Of a stretch of DNA of 16,660 nucleotides, positions 7,061-14,819 are shown piece by piece (positions within the stretch are counted from its first letter, which is position 1; each line of letters starts with the position of its first letter). Location: positions 1 to 16,660 of the forward strand of contig DFGW01000094.1 of NCBI GenBank assembly GCA_002372465.1. Reading direction: 5' to 3'. The translations under genes and the position numbers were made by a program. The notes beneath the pieces were generated by a model. That model had not been told where the DNA came from, made no database searches, and saw only the letters and a list, made by a program, of their open reading frames with translations. The stretch comes from Butyrivibrio sp. UBA3740 (GTDB taxonomy: Bacteria; Bacillota; Clostridia; Lachnospirales; Lachnospiraceae).

Positions 7061-9391
7061 ATGAAAAGAGCTATGAAAAAAGTTGAACTATTATCACCGG
7101 CAGGTGGATATGAAACAATGGTAGGGGCTTTCAACGCAGGGGCCGATGCTGTTTATCTCGGGGGATCTAAATTCGGCGCAAGAGCGTATGCTGATAACTT
7201 TGACAGGGATCAGGTTCTTGACGCTATTTCTTATGCACATCTCCATGGAAAGAGAATATACATGACTGTGAACACCCTTGTTAAGGAGGGTGAATTTGGA
7301 CAGCTCTACGATTTCATGCTGCCCTACGCAGAAAAGAACCTGGACGGAGTCATTGTTCAGGACTATGGCGTAATGCGTCTTATAGGAAAAGAGTTCCCGG
7401 CTATTGAACTTCATGCCAGTACACAGCAGACAGTTACCGGCATTTACGGCGCCAAGCTGTTAAAGGACCTGGGATGCTGCCGAGTGGTCCCTGCAAGGGA
7501 GTTGTCCCTTGCTGAGATGAGTGCCATAAGGCGAGAAGCGGATATAGAGGTGGAGGCATTTATCCATGGTGCCATGTGTTACTGCTATTCGGGAATATGT
7601 CTTTTCAGCAGTATCGTAGGTGGCAGGAGCGGAAACCGTGGCAGATGTGCTCAGCCCTGCAGACTTCCCTACCGGATGTCTGAAAGGGACAGGGAGCAGT
7701 ATCCACTTAGTCTTAAGGATATGAGCACCATAGGGATCATTCCGGAGCTTATAGAGGCAGGGATTGACTCCTTCAAGATAGAAGGAAGGATGAAGAAACC
7801 TGAGTACTCTGCGGGGGTAACGGCTCTTTATCGCAAATACATAGACAGATACTATGCAGATCCCAAGGCCCGGTTTGATGTGTCAAAAGAGGATATGGAG
7901 ACCTTGAAGGCTCTTTATCAGAGGACCGGGATCAGTGAAGGGTATTACCACAGGCACAACGACAAGTCCATGGTGACTATTTCTTCCCCAGCCTATAATG
8001 CTACTTCAGAGGATATCCTGAGGGAGGTCCACGAGAAATACCTTACTTCAGAGCTAAAGCTTAAGTGCGACCTGTACTGCGAACTTAAGGTTGGAACTCC
8101 TGCAAGACTTACCATGACGGCCTATAAGGGTGATGAGGTCTTCTATGCTGAGGAGTACGGTAATGAAGTTCAGGCAGCTAGCAAGCGCCCCATGGAAGAG
8201 GCGGATATCAGAAAGCAGCTTTCAAAGCTTGGTGGAACACCTTTCGAGGCTGGTTCTATAGATATGACAATTGATGATAATGGCACAGGGACAGGCATCT
8301 TCATGGCTGTCAGCGAACTTAATGAGCTGCGAAGACGCCTTGTTTCACAGGTTCTGGAGCAGATAGAAGATGGCAACACAGGTGTAGAAGCCGCCAATGA
8401 AGTTGCAAGTTTTACAGACTATGATTTGTATAAATCAAAGGAAGGCTTCGGAAAATCGCTTCATGTACTGGTTAATACAAAACCGCAGTTGGATGCAGTT
8501 CTGAACGAAGTTAATAACATTAATTCCGCCAGGGTTAGAGGTGCAGAAGGTGGCATCGAGATAGACAGAATTTACCTGGACAGCAATTTGTTGCTTTCTG
8601 CTGAAATATCTGCTTTCTCAAATACATTTGAAAAAGCAGCGGCTAATGCCGGCGATGAATTGGAGCTGTATGTTGCGCTTCCTTATGTGACCCGTGAAGA
8701 AGAGTGGGATGGCACTAAGGAGATTGATCGCGTCCTTAAGAAGATGGAGGGCACTTCGTTTTCGGGTGTTCTTGTTCGCAATCTGGAGCAGCTTGGGTAC
8801 CTTCGTGAGATTGGCTATCGTGGCAAGATCATACTTGACTATAGCATGTATGTCTGGAACAAGGAGGCAGGTCTGGAACTTCTGGATAGTAATAAAGAAG
8901 GCTTTATGATCAGCGAAATGACTGTGCCTTATGAGCTTAGCTTTGCGGAAGCCAAGGAAATGACCAGGGCCCTTAAGGCAAAGGTGGACATCCCCATCAG
9001 CTACAACATTTACGGACATCTTCCTATGATGATAAGTGCAGGCTGCATAAAAAAGACCACAGATAAGTGCTCAGGCAAGCTCCATGAGCTTCACAGCGAG
9101 AACATTACCATTACTGACAGGATGAATAACGTGCTTCCTGTTACCTGTAACTGCAGGAGCTGCTACAATGTGATCTGGAATGCACATCCCACGTCGTTAC
9201 ATAAGAGGCTTGATAAAGTTCTTTTGACAGATACAATAGACAGCCTGAGGATTGACTTTACCGTAGAATCCGGGGACAGGACAGACGAAGTCCTTCGATA
9301 CTACATTGACAGATTAAACGGCGCCCAGCCCGAAGACATTTTTAAGAAAGAAGCTTTTACCGCGGGACATTTTGCTCGCGGCGTAGAATGA
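7061..9391 (+). CDS. U32 family peptidase with collagenase-like DUF3656 region (RlhA-like)
   Basis: A 776-residue protein. The N-terminus has the U32 opening KVELLSPAGGYE and DAVYLGG; the U32 signature follows at 165-184 (EAFIHGAMCYCYSGICLFSS), then RGRCAQPCR at 193-201 and KIEGRMKKPEY. C173 and C180 show the C-x6-C spacing of U32 proteins that bind a 4Fe-4S cluster; C196 and C200 are further candidate ligands. The long remainder fits the DUF3656 collagenase-like extension and ends with a Cys cluster (CNCRSC). E. coli RlhA, a long U32 protein, makes 5-hydroxycytidine in 23S rRNA, and shorter relatives hydroxylate tRNA uridine; an RNA hydroxylation role is therefore more likely than proteolysis, but this is inference. 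The start is uncertain: ATG 7061 or 7073 (MKKVELL), neither with a good Shine-Dalgarno. The next gene begins 4 nt after the stop. Confidence 0.85.
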   Translation: MKRAMKKVELLSPAGGYETMVGAFNAGADAVYLGGSKFGARAYADNFDRDQVLDAISYAHLHGKRIYMTVNTLVKEGEFGQLYDFMLPYAEKNLDGVIVQDYGVMRLIGKEFPAIELHASTQQTVTGIYGAKLLKDLGCCRVVPARELSLAEMSAIRREADIEVEAFIHGAMCYCYSGICLFSSIVGGRSGNRGRCAQPCRLPYRMSERDREQYPLSLKDMSTIGIIPELIEAGIDSFKIEGRMKKPEYSAGVTALYRKYIDRYYADPKARFDVSKEDMETLKALYQRTGISEGYYHRHNDKSMVTISSPAYNATSEDILREVHEKYLTSELKLKCDLYCELKVGTPARLTMTAYKGDEVFYAEEYGNEVQAASKRPMEEADIRKQLSKLGGTPFEAGSIDMTIDDNGTGTGIFMAVSELNELRRRLVSQVLEQIEDGNTGVEAANEVASFTDYDLYKSKEGFGKSLHVLVNTKPQLDAVLNEVNNINSARVRGAEGGIEIDRIYLDSNLLLSAEISAFSNTFEKAAANAGDELELYVALPYVTREEEWDGTKEIDRVLKKMEGTSFSGVLVRNLEQLGYLREIGYRGKIILDYSMYVWNKEAGLELLDSNKEGFMISEMTVPYELSFAEAKEMTRALKAKVDIPISYNIYGHLPMMISAGCIKKTTDKCSGKLHELHSENITITDRMNNVLPVTCNCRSCYNVIWNAHPTSLHKRLDKVLLTDTIDSLRIDFTVESGDRTDEVLRYYIDRLNGAQPEDIFKKEAFTAGHFARGVE

Positions 9392-9395
9392 CGTT

Positions 9396-10802
9396 ATGGA
9401 ATTATATGTAACCGAGATATCCAAATATGTGATAGCTCTTTTCATGTTCCTGTATACCCTGGAGGCCTTCATGACCTTCAGGTTTACTACAGAGAAAAAG
9501 CGAAGGGGTATCTACATCAGACAGATAATATGCATGTTTGCTGTGCAGATTTCCTGCTTTGTACAGATAATCGCCAGGACCGGGAAGCCGGCCTATCTGT
9601 TCTTTTTTGCCTTTCAGATAATTATTTTTGCTTCGGTGCTGATGCTGTTTTATGTTATCTACCCGGAAGGGAACAGGCTTATCATCAACAACGCCTGTAT
9701 GCTCCTTACAGTCAGCATGATCATCCTGACAAGGCTTTCCTACGATAAGGCCGTTAAGCAGTTCTTTATAGTGACGGCGTCCTTTATTATCGGATTCTTT
9801 GTGCCTGAGATCATCTTCAGATTTGATGTGCTCAAGAAGTTCACCTGGATCTACGCAGCAGCCGGGGTTGTGGCTATCGGGGCAGTGCTTTTGTACGGAG
9901 CAGCCACCAATGGCTCCAAGATCACATATACCCTGGCAGGTATAACCTTCCTGCCTTCTGATGTTGTAAAGATATTGTTTTTGTTCTTTATGGCAGGGGC
10001 TTTGACCGAGGCGGAGAACATCTGGCAGCTGTTTCTGGCTTCTGTGGTGGCAGCCGGTCACGTGATCATTCTGGTTCTGTCCAGGGACCTGGGGAGCGCC
10101 CTTATTTATTTTGTTATTTATCTGGCGCTGATATACATTTCCACTGACAATATCAGCTATCTCATAGCCGGACTTGGGTTTGCTGCGATTGCATCCATGG
10201 TGGCCTACAAGCTCTTTCCCCATATTCAGGTCAGGGTTAAAGCGTGGCTTGATCCCTTCACTGACATAGACAAGTCAGGTTATCAGCTTTCCCAGTCACT
10301 GTTTGGCATAAGCTCCGGAGGTTGGTTCGGCCTTGGACTTTACGGAGGTTCGCCTGCTTCAATACCCTATGTTGAGCAGGACTTTGTCTTTTCCGCTATT
10401 GCTGAGGAGATGGGAGTCGTATTTGCTGTACTGATGGCACTTATCTGTGTCAGCACCTTCCTTATGATTATGCAGGAAGGCTACTTTATTAAGGACAAAT
10501 ACTACAGACTTCTTGTTTGCGGAATAGGCGTTGCCTACATTTTCCAGACCTTCCTTACAATCGGCGGAGGGTCCAAGTTCATTCCTCTGACAGGTGTTAC
10601 TTTGCCCCTGGTCAGCTACGGTGGAACCTCGATCCTTGTGACCATCATAATGATGATGGTGGTTGAGGGAATCTGCATGATCAGGACCGATGAGAGATTT
10701 GAGGCCATGGAGCGCCGTAAAAAGAAAAAGCAGCAACTGGCAGAAAAGGCTAAAACAGCTCAGGACGTCTATGGCTCTGATGCCAGGAGCGAGAGAAGAT
10801 AA
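9396..10802 (+). CDS. SEDS family peptidoglycan polymerase (FtsW/RodA/SpoVE)
   Basis: A 468-residue membrane protein that polymerises lipid II glycan strands. SEDS hallmarks: PSDVVK at 187-192, the external loop WLDPFTDIDKSGYQ at 284-297, SQSLFGISSGGWFGLGL at 299-315, QDFVFSAIAEEMG at 328-340, and the C-terminal LTGVTLPLVSYGGTS at 398-412. The first 180 residues hold extra membrane segments and the C-terminus is a basic tail rich in Lys and Arg. Length and partner resemble actinobacterial RodA (about 469 in Mycobacterium) more than the roughly 370-400 residues of many FtsW/RodA proteins. It starts 4 nt after the U32 stop with no strong Shine-Dalgarno, suggesting translational coupling, and is followed 2 nt later by its presumed transpeptidase partner. 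Sequence alone does not decide between elongation, division and sporulation roles. Confidence 0.92.
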   Translation: MELYVTEISKYVIALFMFLYTLEAFMTFRFTTEKKRRGIYIRQIICMFAVQISCFVQIIARTGKPAYLFFFAFQIIIFASVLMLFYVIYPEGNRLIINNACMLLTVSMIILTRLSYDKAVKQFFIVTASFIIGFFVPEIIFRFDVLKKFTWIYAAAGVVAIGAVLLYGAATNGSKITYTLAGITFLPSDVVKILFLFFMAGALTEAENIWQLFLASVVAAGHVIILVLSRDLGSALIYFVIYLALIYISTDNISYLIAGLGFAAIASMVAYKLFPHIQVRVKAWLDPFTDIDKSGYQLSQSLFGISSGGWFGLGLYGGSPASIPYVEQDFVFSAIAEEMGVVFAVLMALICVSTFLMIMQEGYFIKDKYYRLLVCGIGVAYIFQTFLTIGGGSKFIPLTGVTLPLVSYGGTSILVTIIMMMVVEGICMIRTDERFEAMERRKKKKQQLAEKAKTAQDVYGSDARSERR

Positions 10803-10804
10803 AG

Positions 10805-12241
10805 ATGGAAGAAAAGAAACCTAAGAAAAAGATACGCTCGTATCCCATAATAATCCTGTCTGCATTTTACTCGGGGATATTCCTTATAATGCTGATATAC
10901 ATCAGCTATTATTCCTATGCCAACAGGCAGACGCTTATGGATAACAGCTACAATACAAGACAGCAGATCCTTCTTAAGCAGAATTCCAGGGGCAGGATCG
11001 TCTCCAGAGACGGAGATGTTCTGGCTTACTCCGAGGTGAATGAAGAAGGCAAGGAAACAAGGATTTACCCCTACGGAAAAGAGTTCGCGCATGTGGTGGG
11101 GTATTCTACCAACGGTAAGGCAGGCATTGAGGCCCTTGCCAACTACTATCTGATCAACACAAGCATAGATCTTTCTGATAAGGTTGCAGCGGATACCAGG
11201 GGAGAGAAGTACCCCGGAGACAGCTGCTATACAACTCTTGATGTTGGACTCCAGGAGGTGGCTTACAACGCTCTTTCTGCCAGAAAGGGCGCTATAGTGG
11301 TATCTGATCCAAAGACAGGAGAAATTCTTGCAATGGTATCAAAGCCTGACTTTGACCCCGGCACCATCAAACAGGAGTGGGACAGCCTGATCGCTGACAA
11401 ATCATCGGACGCCAAGCTCCTTAACAGGGCAACTCAAGGCTTGTACCCTCCGGGATCGACCTTCAAGATCATCACGTCCCTGGCATATATCAAGGAGCAT
11501 CCACAGGACTACAACAATTACAGGTTTACCTGTTCAGGGAAGATAAACATAGACGGCGAGAGCATTTCCTGTTTCCATGGGGAGACTCACGGCTCGGTGG
11601 ACTTTATCAAATCCTTTGCCGAATCCTGTAACTCATCCTATGCAAACATAGGCGTAAGTATCAACCGAAAGGTCTTTTCCGATACTCTGGATCAGCTTAT
11701 GTTTGGAAAAGAGCTGCCTATTGACCTGCTGTACTCAAAGAGCTCCGCAAAGATAGATGAGGACACCCAGACAGGGGATGTTATGCAGTTATCCATAGGG
11801 CAGGGGGCTACAAGCATGTCTCCCATGCACCTTAACATGATAACCTGTGCCATTGCCAACAATGGTATGCTCAAAAAGCCCTATCTTATAACTGAAGTAA
11901 AGAGTGAGGAGGGGAAGGTTGTAAAGAGCTTTTCGTCAGAGGATTACAAGAGACTGATGACTGCTCAGCAGGCACAGATACTTACTGAGATGATGGAAGA
12001 GGTAGTTAATTCCGGAACTGCCAGCAAATTAAAAGGCCTTTCCTACACTGCGGCAGGAAAGACCGGTTCTGCTGAATTTACTGATACAACTACTGATTCA
12101 CACGCATGGTTCACAGGCTTTGCTCCGGCAGAGGACCCGGAAGTTTGCGTCACCATAATAGTAGAAAACGCCGGATCCGGAGGAAGCTTCGCCGTTCCGA
12201 TTGCTAAGAGGATATTCGACGCCTATTTCGGAGTTGAATAA
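10805..12241 (+). CDS. Class B penicillin-binding protein (PbpA/PBP2-like transpeptidase)
   Basis: A 478-residue D,D-transpeptidase that cross-links peptidoglycan outside the membrane. Residues about 11-32 form a single N-terminal membrane anchor after a Lys-rich cytoplasmic start. RGRIVSRDGDVLA marks the start of the class B pedestal; the penicillin-binding domain follows with S218-T-F-K221 (active-site Ser), S274-C-N276 and K419-T-G421. It is shorter than typical FtsI/PBP2 proteins of Firmicutes (550-750), with a reduced pedestal and no PASTA domain, similar to mycobacterial PbpA (about 491), which also pairs with a SEDS protein. The ATG is 2 nt after the SEDS stop, so the two are almost certainly co-translated and probably form one complex. 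The gene ends 5 nt from the convergent HD-GYP gene. Confidence 0.92.
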   Translation: MEEKKPKKKIRSYPIIILSAFYSGIFLIMLIYISYYSYANRQTLMDNSYNTRQQILLKQNSRGRIVSRDGDVLAYSEVNEEGKETRIYPYGKEFAHVVGYSTNGKAGIEALANYYLINTSIDLSDKVAADTRGEKYPGDSCYTTLDVGLQEVAYNALSARKGAIVVSDPKTGEILAMVSKPDFDPGTIKQEWDSLIADKSSDAKLLNRATQGLYPPGSTFKIITSLAYIKEHPQDYNNYRFTCSGKINIDGESISCFHGETHGSVDFIKSFAESCNSSYANIGVSINRKVFSDTLDQLMFGKELPIDLLYSKSSAKIDEDTQTGDVMQLSIGQGATSMSPMHLNMITCAIANNGMLKKPYLITEVKSEEGKVVKSFSSEDYKRLMTAQQAQILTEMMEEVVNSGTASKLKGLSYTAAGKTGSAEFTDTTTDSHAWFTGFAPAEDPEVCVTIIVENAGSGGSFAVPIAKRIFDAYFGVE

Positions 12242-12246
12242 AAGAA

Positions 12247-13308
12247 TCAGAATACTGCTACGATGGCCAGCTGGTTGTTGGAAGAAAGATCCAGCAATGT
12301 GTTGTCCGTCATCTTAATGAGAGGCCTTGAAAGGGCCTTTTCATTTATAAGGATTACTTCGCCGATGGCTCCGTTGTTCAGCTGCACATTGAAGCCAAGC
12401 TGGGATCCTGCTATGTGGGAGAGGATGGACTTAAGTGCCACGTAGTCATACTTTACAAAGCCCTCGGTCTCATAGTTGGCAATGATCTGGAAGGGATTGA
12501 GCTTTTGCCTGTAGGAACGGGGAGAAGTCATTGCCTCGTAGGTATCGATAATGGCGATGTACTTGGCAAACTTGTCAATCTCAGTGTCGACAAGGGCTTT
12601 GGGATATCCGGATCCGTCACACCTTTCATGGTGCTGGAGGGCTGCATTTAATATGTGCTCATTGAAAGTGCCATAGCTCTTTAAAAAGTCGTGACCTATG
12701 GTGGTATGCCTCATAACAAGGCGGTACTCTTCAGAAGTGAGGCGCTCAGGCTTCCACAGTATCTGGTAGGGAATGCTGAGCTTGCCAATGTCATAGACAA
12801 AACCGCACTGTATAAGGAGAGTGATGTCCTCGTTGGAAAGACCAAGCCAGGTACCGAAAACTCCTGCAATGAGAGCAGAGTTCAGGCAGTGGGCATGAGT
12901 CATATCATCTTCACCGGGAAGCATATTGTAGAGATAGTCCAAAAGCAGCTCGCCACTCTTGGCACATACAATGATATTGCGATAAACCTCCATAAGCTGC
13001 TCCATCTTGATGGGAGTGGAGCTGCTTACAGCGCTCATCATAAGGTTTTTGAAAACAGGAAAATAAATCTTATAGGTATTCTCAAAATTTTTAAAGCCTT
13101 CACTGAGGCGCACCTTCTCAAAGTGGGTGGTGGCAAAATCCACATCTTCCTTGATGGGAACGACCATGATGGACTGCCTTGCCAGCTTCTCAATGATGGT
13201 GTCCGTAATCTTGGTATTGGCGCCCACGATGATCTCGTTCTTGTAGTTGAGGACATCCTCAGCTGTGATCATACCGGGCTTTAATTCCATTCGAGCAACA
13301 ACTTTCAT
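12247..13308 (-). CDS. HD-GYP domain protein with HD motif altered to Tyr-Asp
   Basis: A 353-residue protein when started at ATG 13308 (MKVVARMELKPGM), chosen because GGAGG lies 8 nt upstream (13317-13321); an in-frame ATG at 13362 has no such site and adds 18 residues not typical of the family. Residues 1-80 are the N-terminal segment common in clostridial HD-GYP proteins (LKPGMITAEDVLNY). The HD-GYP domain covers about 135-330: H140-C-L-N, Y172-D-I-G-K, SIPYQILWKP, MRH201, QH226-H-E-R-C-D-G-S-GYP236 and D255 in IIDTYEAMTS. The family hydrolyses cyclic-di-GMP or related cyclic dinucleotides with a di- or tri-metal centre; the expected His of the HD pair is Tyr (TAT, 12793-12795), so activity may be lost or changed. 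There is no receiver, PAS or membrane segment. It is convergent with the PBP gene and divergent from the 13451 gene. Confidence 0.88.
   Translation of the reverse strand: MKVVARMELKPGMITAEDVLNYKNEIIVGANTKITDTIIEKLARQSIMVVPIKEDVDFATTHFEKVRLSEGFKNFENTYKIYFPVFKNLMMSAVSSSTPIKMEQLMEVYRNIIVCAKSGELLLDYLYNMLPGEDDMTHAHCLNSALIAGVFGTWLGLSNEDITLLIQCGFVYDIGKLSIPYQILWKPERLTSEEYRLVMRHTTIGHDFLKSYGTFNEHILNAALQHHERCDGSGYPKALVDTEIDKFAKYIAIIDTYEAMTSPRSYRQKLNPFQIIANYETEGFVKYDYVALKSILSHIAGSQLGFNVQLNNGAIGEVILINEKALSRPLIKMTDNTLLDLSSNNQLAIVAVF
12322..12341 (+). terminator. Weak candidate terminator for the wall-synthesis operon
   Basis: AGGCC (12322-12326) can pair with GGCCT (12334-12338), with a seven-base loop, followed by a run of T ending at 12341. 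It lies about 80 nt past the PBP stop but inside the convergent HD-GYP coding region, where only 5 nt separate the two genes. The stem is short, so this is tentative. Confidence 0.25.
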
Positions 13309-13374
13309 GTATTGGACCTCCGGAAGCCTTAAGGTAAATCTGAATTTAAAAAGACTCAGCAATATGTTAATATA

Positions 13375-13403
13375 AGTATATCTATTTTTTAGGCCGCTAG
13401 CAA
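13375..13403 (-). promoter_or_regulatory. Promoter of the HD-GYP gene
   Basis: On the minus strand TTGCTA (13398-13403, 4/6 match to the -35 consensus) and TATACT (13375-13380, 5/6 match to the -10) are separated by exactly 17 bp in an AT-rich divergent region. Transcription would start near 13368, giving a leader of about 60 nt before ATG 13308. Confidence 0.6.
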
Positions 13404-13450
13404 TTCGTTTTTTGGCTTAATTAACGCATTTTGGGAGATTTTTTTACAGT

Positions 13451-13786
13451 ATGAAAAAGAAAGGCTTTTGCCGGTTTTATAAGGAACTGTACTGGGGGGA
13501 TTCCGTGAAAACGCACTCCATGGTGAAATGGCGTCTTTATCACGGCAGAGGGCAGTTCAATATCTTTTGTATCCAGCGGGCTTTGGCAGATGGCGATCAG
13601 TTGGATATTATCCACTGTGCATTCCTTAAACAACCTTATTATCAGGAACATCCGGCTTATATCTATGGAATTGCCGGAAGTTACGATGAGGCCCTTGACC
13701 TGGTGGTGAAGATTACTAAGGAGGCCTTGGCTGCCGGCTATGAAGGGCGACTTCTGGAGTATCTGGAATCAAAGGATACAAAATAA
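13451..13786 (+). CDS. Conserved hypothetical protein, 111 aa
   Basis: A small soluble, mixed alpha/beta-looking protein with no signal peptide or membrane segment. Recognisable elements are FYKELYWGDSV near the start, a strand-rich middle (VKWRLYHG, QFNIFCIQ), HCAFLKQPYY followed by YIYGIAGSYDEALDLVVKI, and a C-terminal helix. I have the impression that similar short proteins occur in Lachnospiraceae genomes but know no function for them. GGGAG at 13433-13437 serves as a ribosome site with a longish 13-nt spacing. The gene is divergent from the HD-GYP gene; I see no convincing plus-strand promoter in the 142-bp spacer. The next gene begins 19 nt after its stop, so it probably heads the DUF2953-GerW operon. 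Confidence 0.7.
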   Translation: MKKKGFCRFYKELYWGDSVKTHSMVKWRLYHGRGQFNIFCIQRALADGDQLDIIHCAFLKQPYYQEHPAYIYGIAGSYDEALDLVVKITKEALAAGYEGRLLEYLESKDTK

Positions 13787-13805
13787 CTGTTAATTGGGGA
13801 TTTTT

Positions 13806-14804
13806 ATGTTACTGACAACTTTTTTATCTGTACTTAAGATAATAGGAATTGTGCTGCTGGTGATATTGGCAGTACTGCTGGTTTTACTGCTTCTGGTTTT
13901 GTTTGTGCCTATCTGCTACAGGGCAGATGCCATTGTCCCTGAGATGGATCTGGAGGAGGGGGTTGATGCTGAGAAGGTAATAGCTTCAGCCGCTTTTTCC
14001 TGGCTTTGGTTCGTGATCCGGGGAAGGTTTGATTATCCGGAGAATAAGCAGTTTACCTTAAGGGTATTCGGAATAAAGATACTGCCTAGGAAAGAGAAAC
14101 CGGATAAGAAGAAAAAGAAGGACCAGGAGCCGGAAAAAGAGACAGAAGACAAAGCGGAGACAAAACCGGAAGAGGCGGGTGCTGAGGGAAAGGTCGAAGA
14201 GACTACTGCTGAGGTTACAGAGAATTCATCGGAAGGATCAGAAAAAGAAAATGATGCCGACAGCTCTTTTGACTCATCCTCGGAAAGTGAATCCGGGATG
14301 GAAGAAGATGCTAAACAGGATGAAACAAAATCCATTCTGGATATTATATGGAAAATCATAGATTCCATTGATAATATTCTGAAAACACCACTTGATGTGT
14401 TTGAAAAAATACGATGTACAATATCTAGGGTTTGTGATAAGATAGAAATGATTAAAGCGACTCTGGAGAACGACATTTTTAAACGGGCATTTGAGCTTAC
14501 CAAGAGGAAGCTCATCTGGGTTTTGAAAAAAAGTCTGCCCAGGAAATGCGACGTGAAAGTGATGTTTGGAAGCGGAGATCCGGCAACTACAGCTGAGATC
14601 ATGGCAGCCTACGGAGCTCTCTATCCGGTGCTTTACAAGAAGGTTGAATATACGCCGGATTTCGAACGCAAAGTCGTCAAGGCAGATGTTCACCTTAAAG
14701 GGCATCTGACATTGTTTGTGTTCCTCTATGCTGTAGCCGTTTGTTTCTTTAATAAAGATGTTAAGAAGACTATAAGACGATTTAAGAAGATCATTAATTC
14801 ATAA
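13806..14804 (+). CDS. DUF2953 domain membrane protein (YtfI-like)
   Basis: A 332-residue protein. I chose ATG 13806, preceded by GGGGA at 13797-13800; a TTG at 13794 is in frame but overlaps that site. Residues about 5-36 are a strongly hydrophobic anchor rich in Leu/Val. A long low-complexity linker at about 95-175 is dominated by Lys and Glu, then Ser/Glu/Asp. The C-terminal third has the DUF2953 pattern: DVKVMFGSGDPATTAEIMAAYG, LYPVLYKKVEYTPDF, and a hydrophobic stretch (LTLFVFLYAVAVCFF) before a basic tail. The family's function is poorly known; B. subtilis YtfI is a member and sits next to ytfJ/gerW, the same arrangement as here (15-nt gap). That neighbourhood suggests a spore-envelope or membrane role, which is inference. 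Confidence 0.82.
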   Translation: MLLTTFLSVLKIIGIVLLVILAVLLVLLLLVLFVPICYRADAIVPEMDLEEGVDAEKVIASAAFSWLWFVIRGRFDYPENKQFTLRVFGIKILPRKEKPDKKKKKDQEPEKETEDKAETKPEEAGAEGKVEETTAEVTENSSEGSEKENDADSSFDSSSESESGMEEDAKQDETKSILDIIWKIIDSIDNILKTPLDVFEKIRCTISRVCDKIEMIKATLENDIFKRAFELTKRKLIWVLKKSLPRKCDVKVMFGSGDPATTAEIMAAYGALYPVLYKKVEYTPDFERKVVKADVHLKGHLTLFVFLYAVAVCFFNKDVKKTIRRFKKIINS

Positions 14805-14819
14805 ATTTGGAGGGGTATC

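Noticed and set aside
9402..10223. 273-residue minus-strand open frame opposite the SEDS gene
   Set aside because: The plus strand encodes a clear SEDS protein; the translation opposite is rich in His/Gln/Lys with no motif, typical of antisense to a membrane-protein gene.
12691..13284. 197-residue plus-strand open frame opposite the HD-GYP gene
   Set aside because: It is a shadow of the HD-GYP coding region, with no recognisable motif; the minus-strand protein has its own promoter and ribosome site.
13309..13362. Longer N-terminus for the HD-GYP protein from ATG 13362
   Set aside because: The 18 extra residues are not family-like and lack a Shine-Dalgarno, whereas ATG 13308 has GGAGG at ideal spacing.
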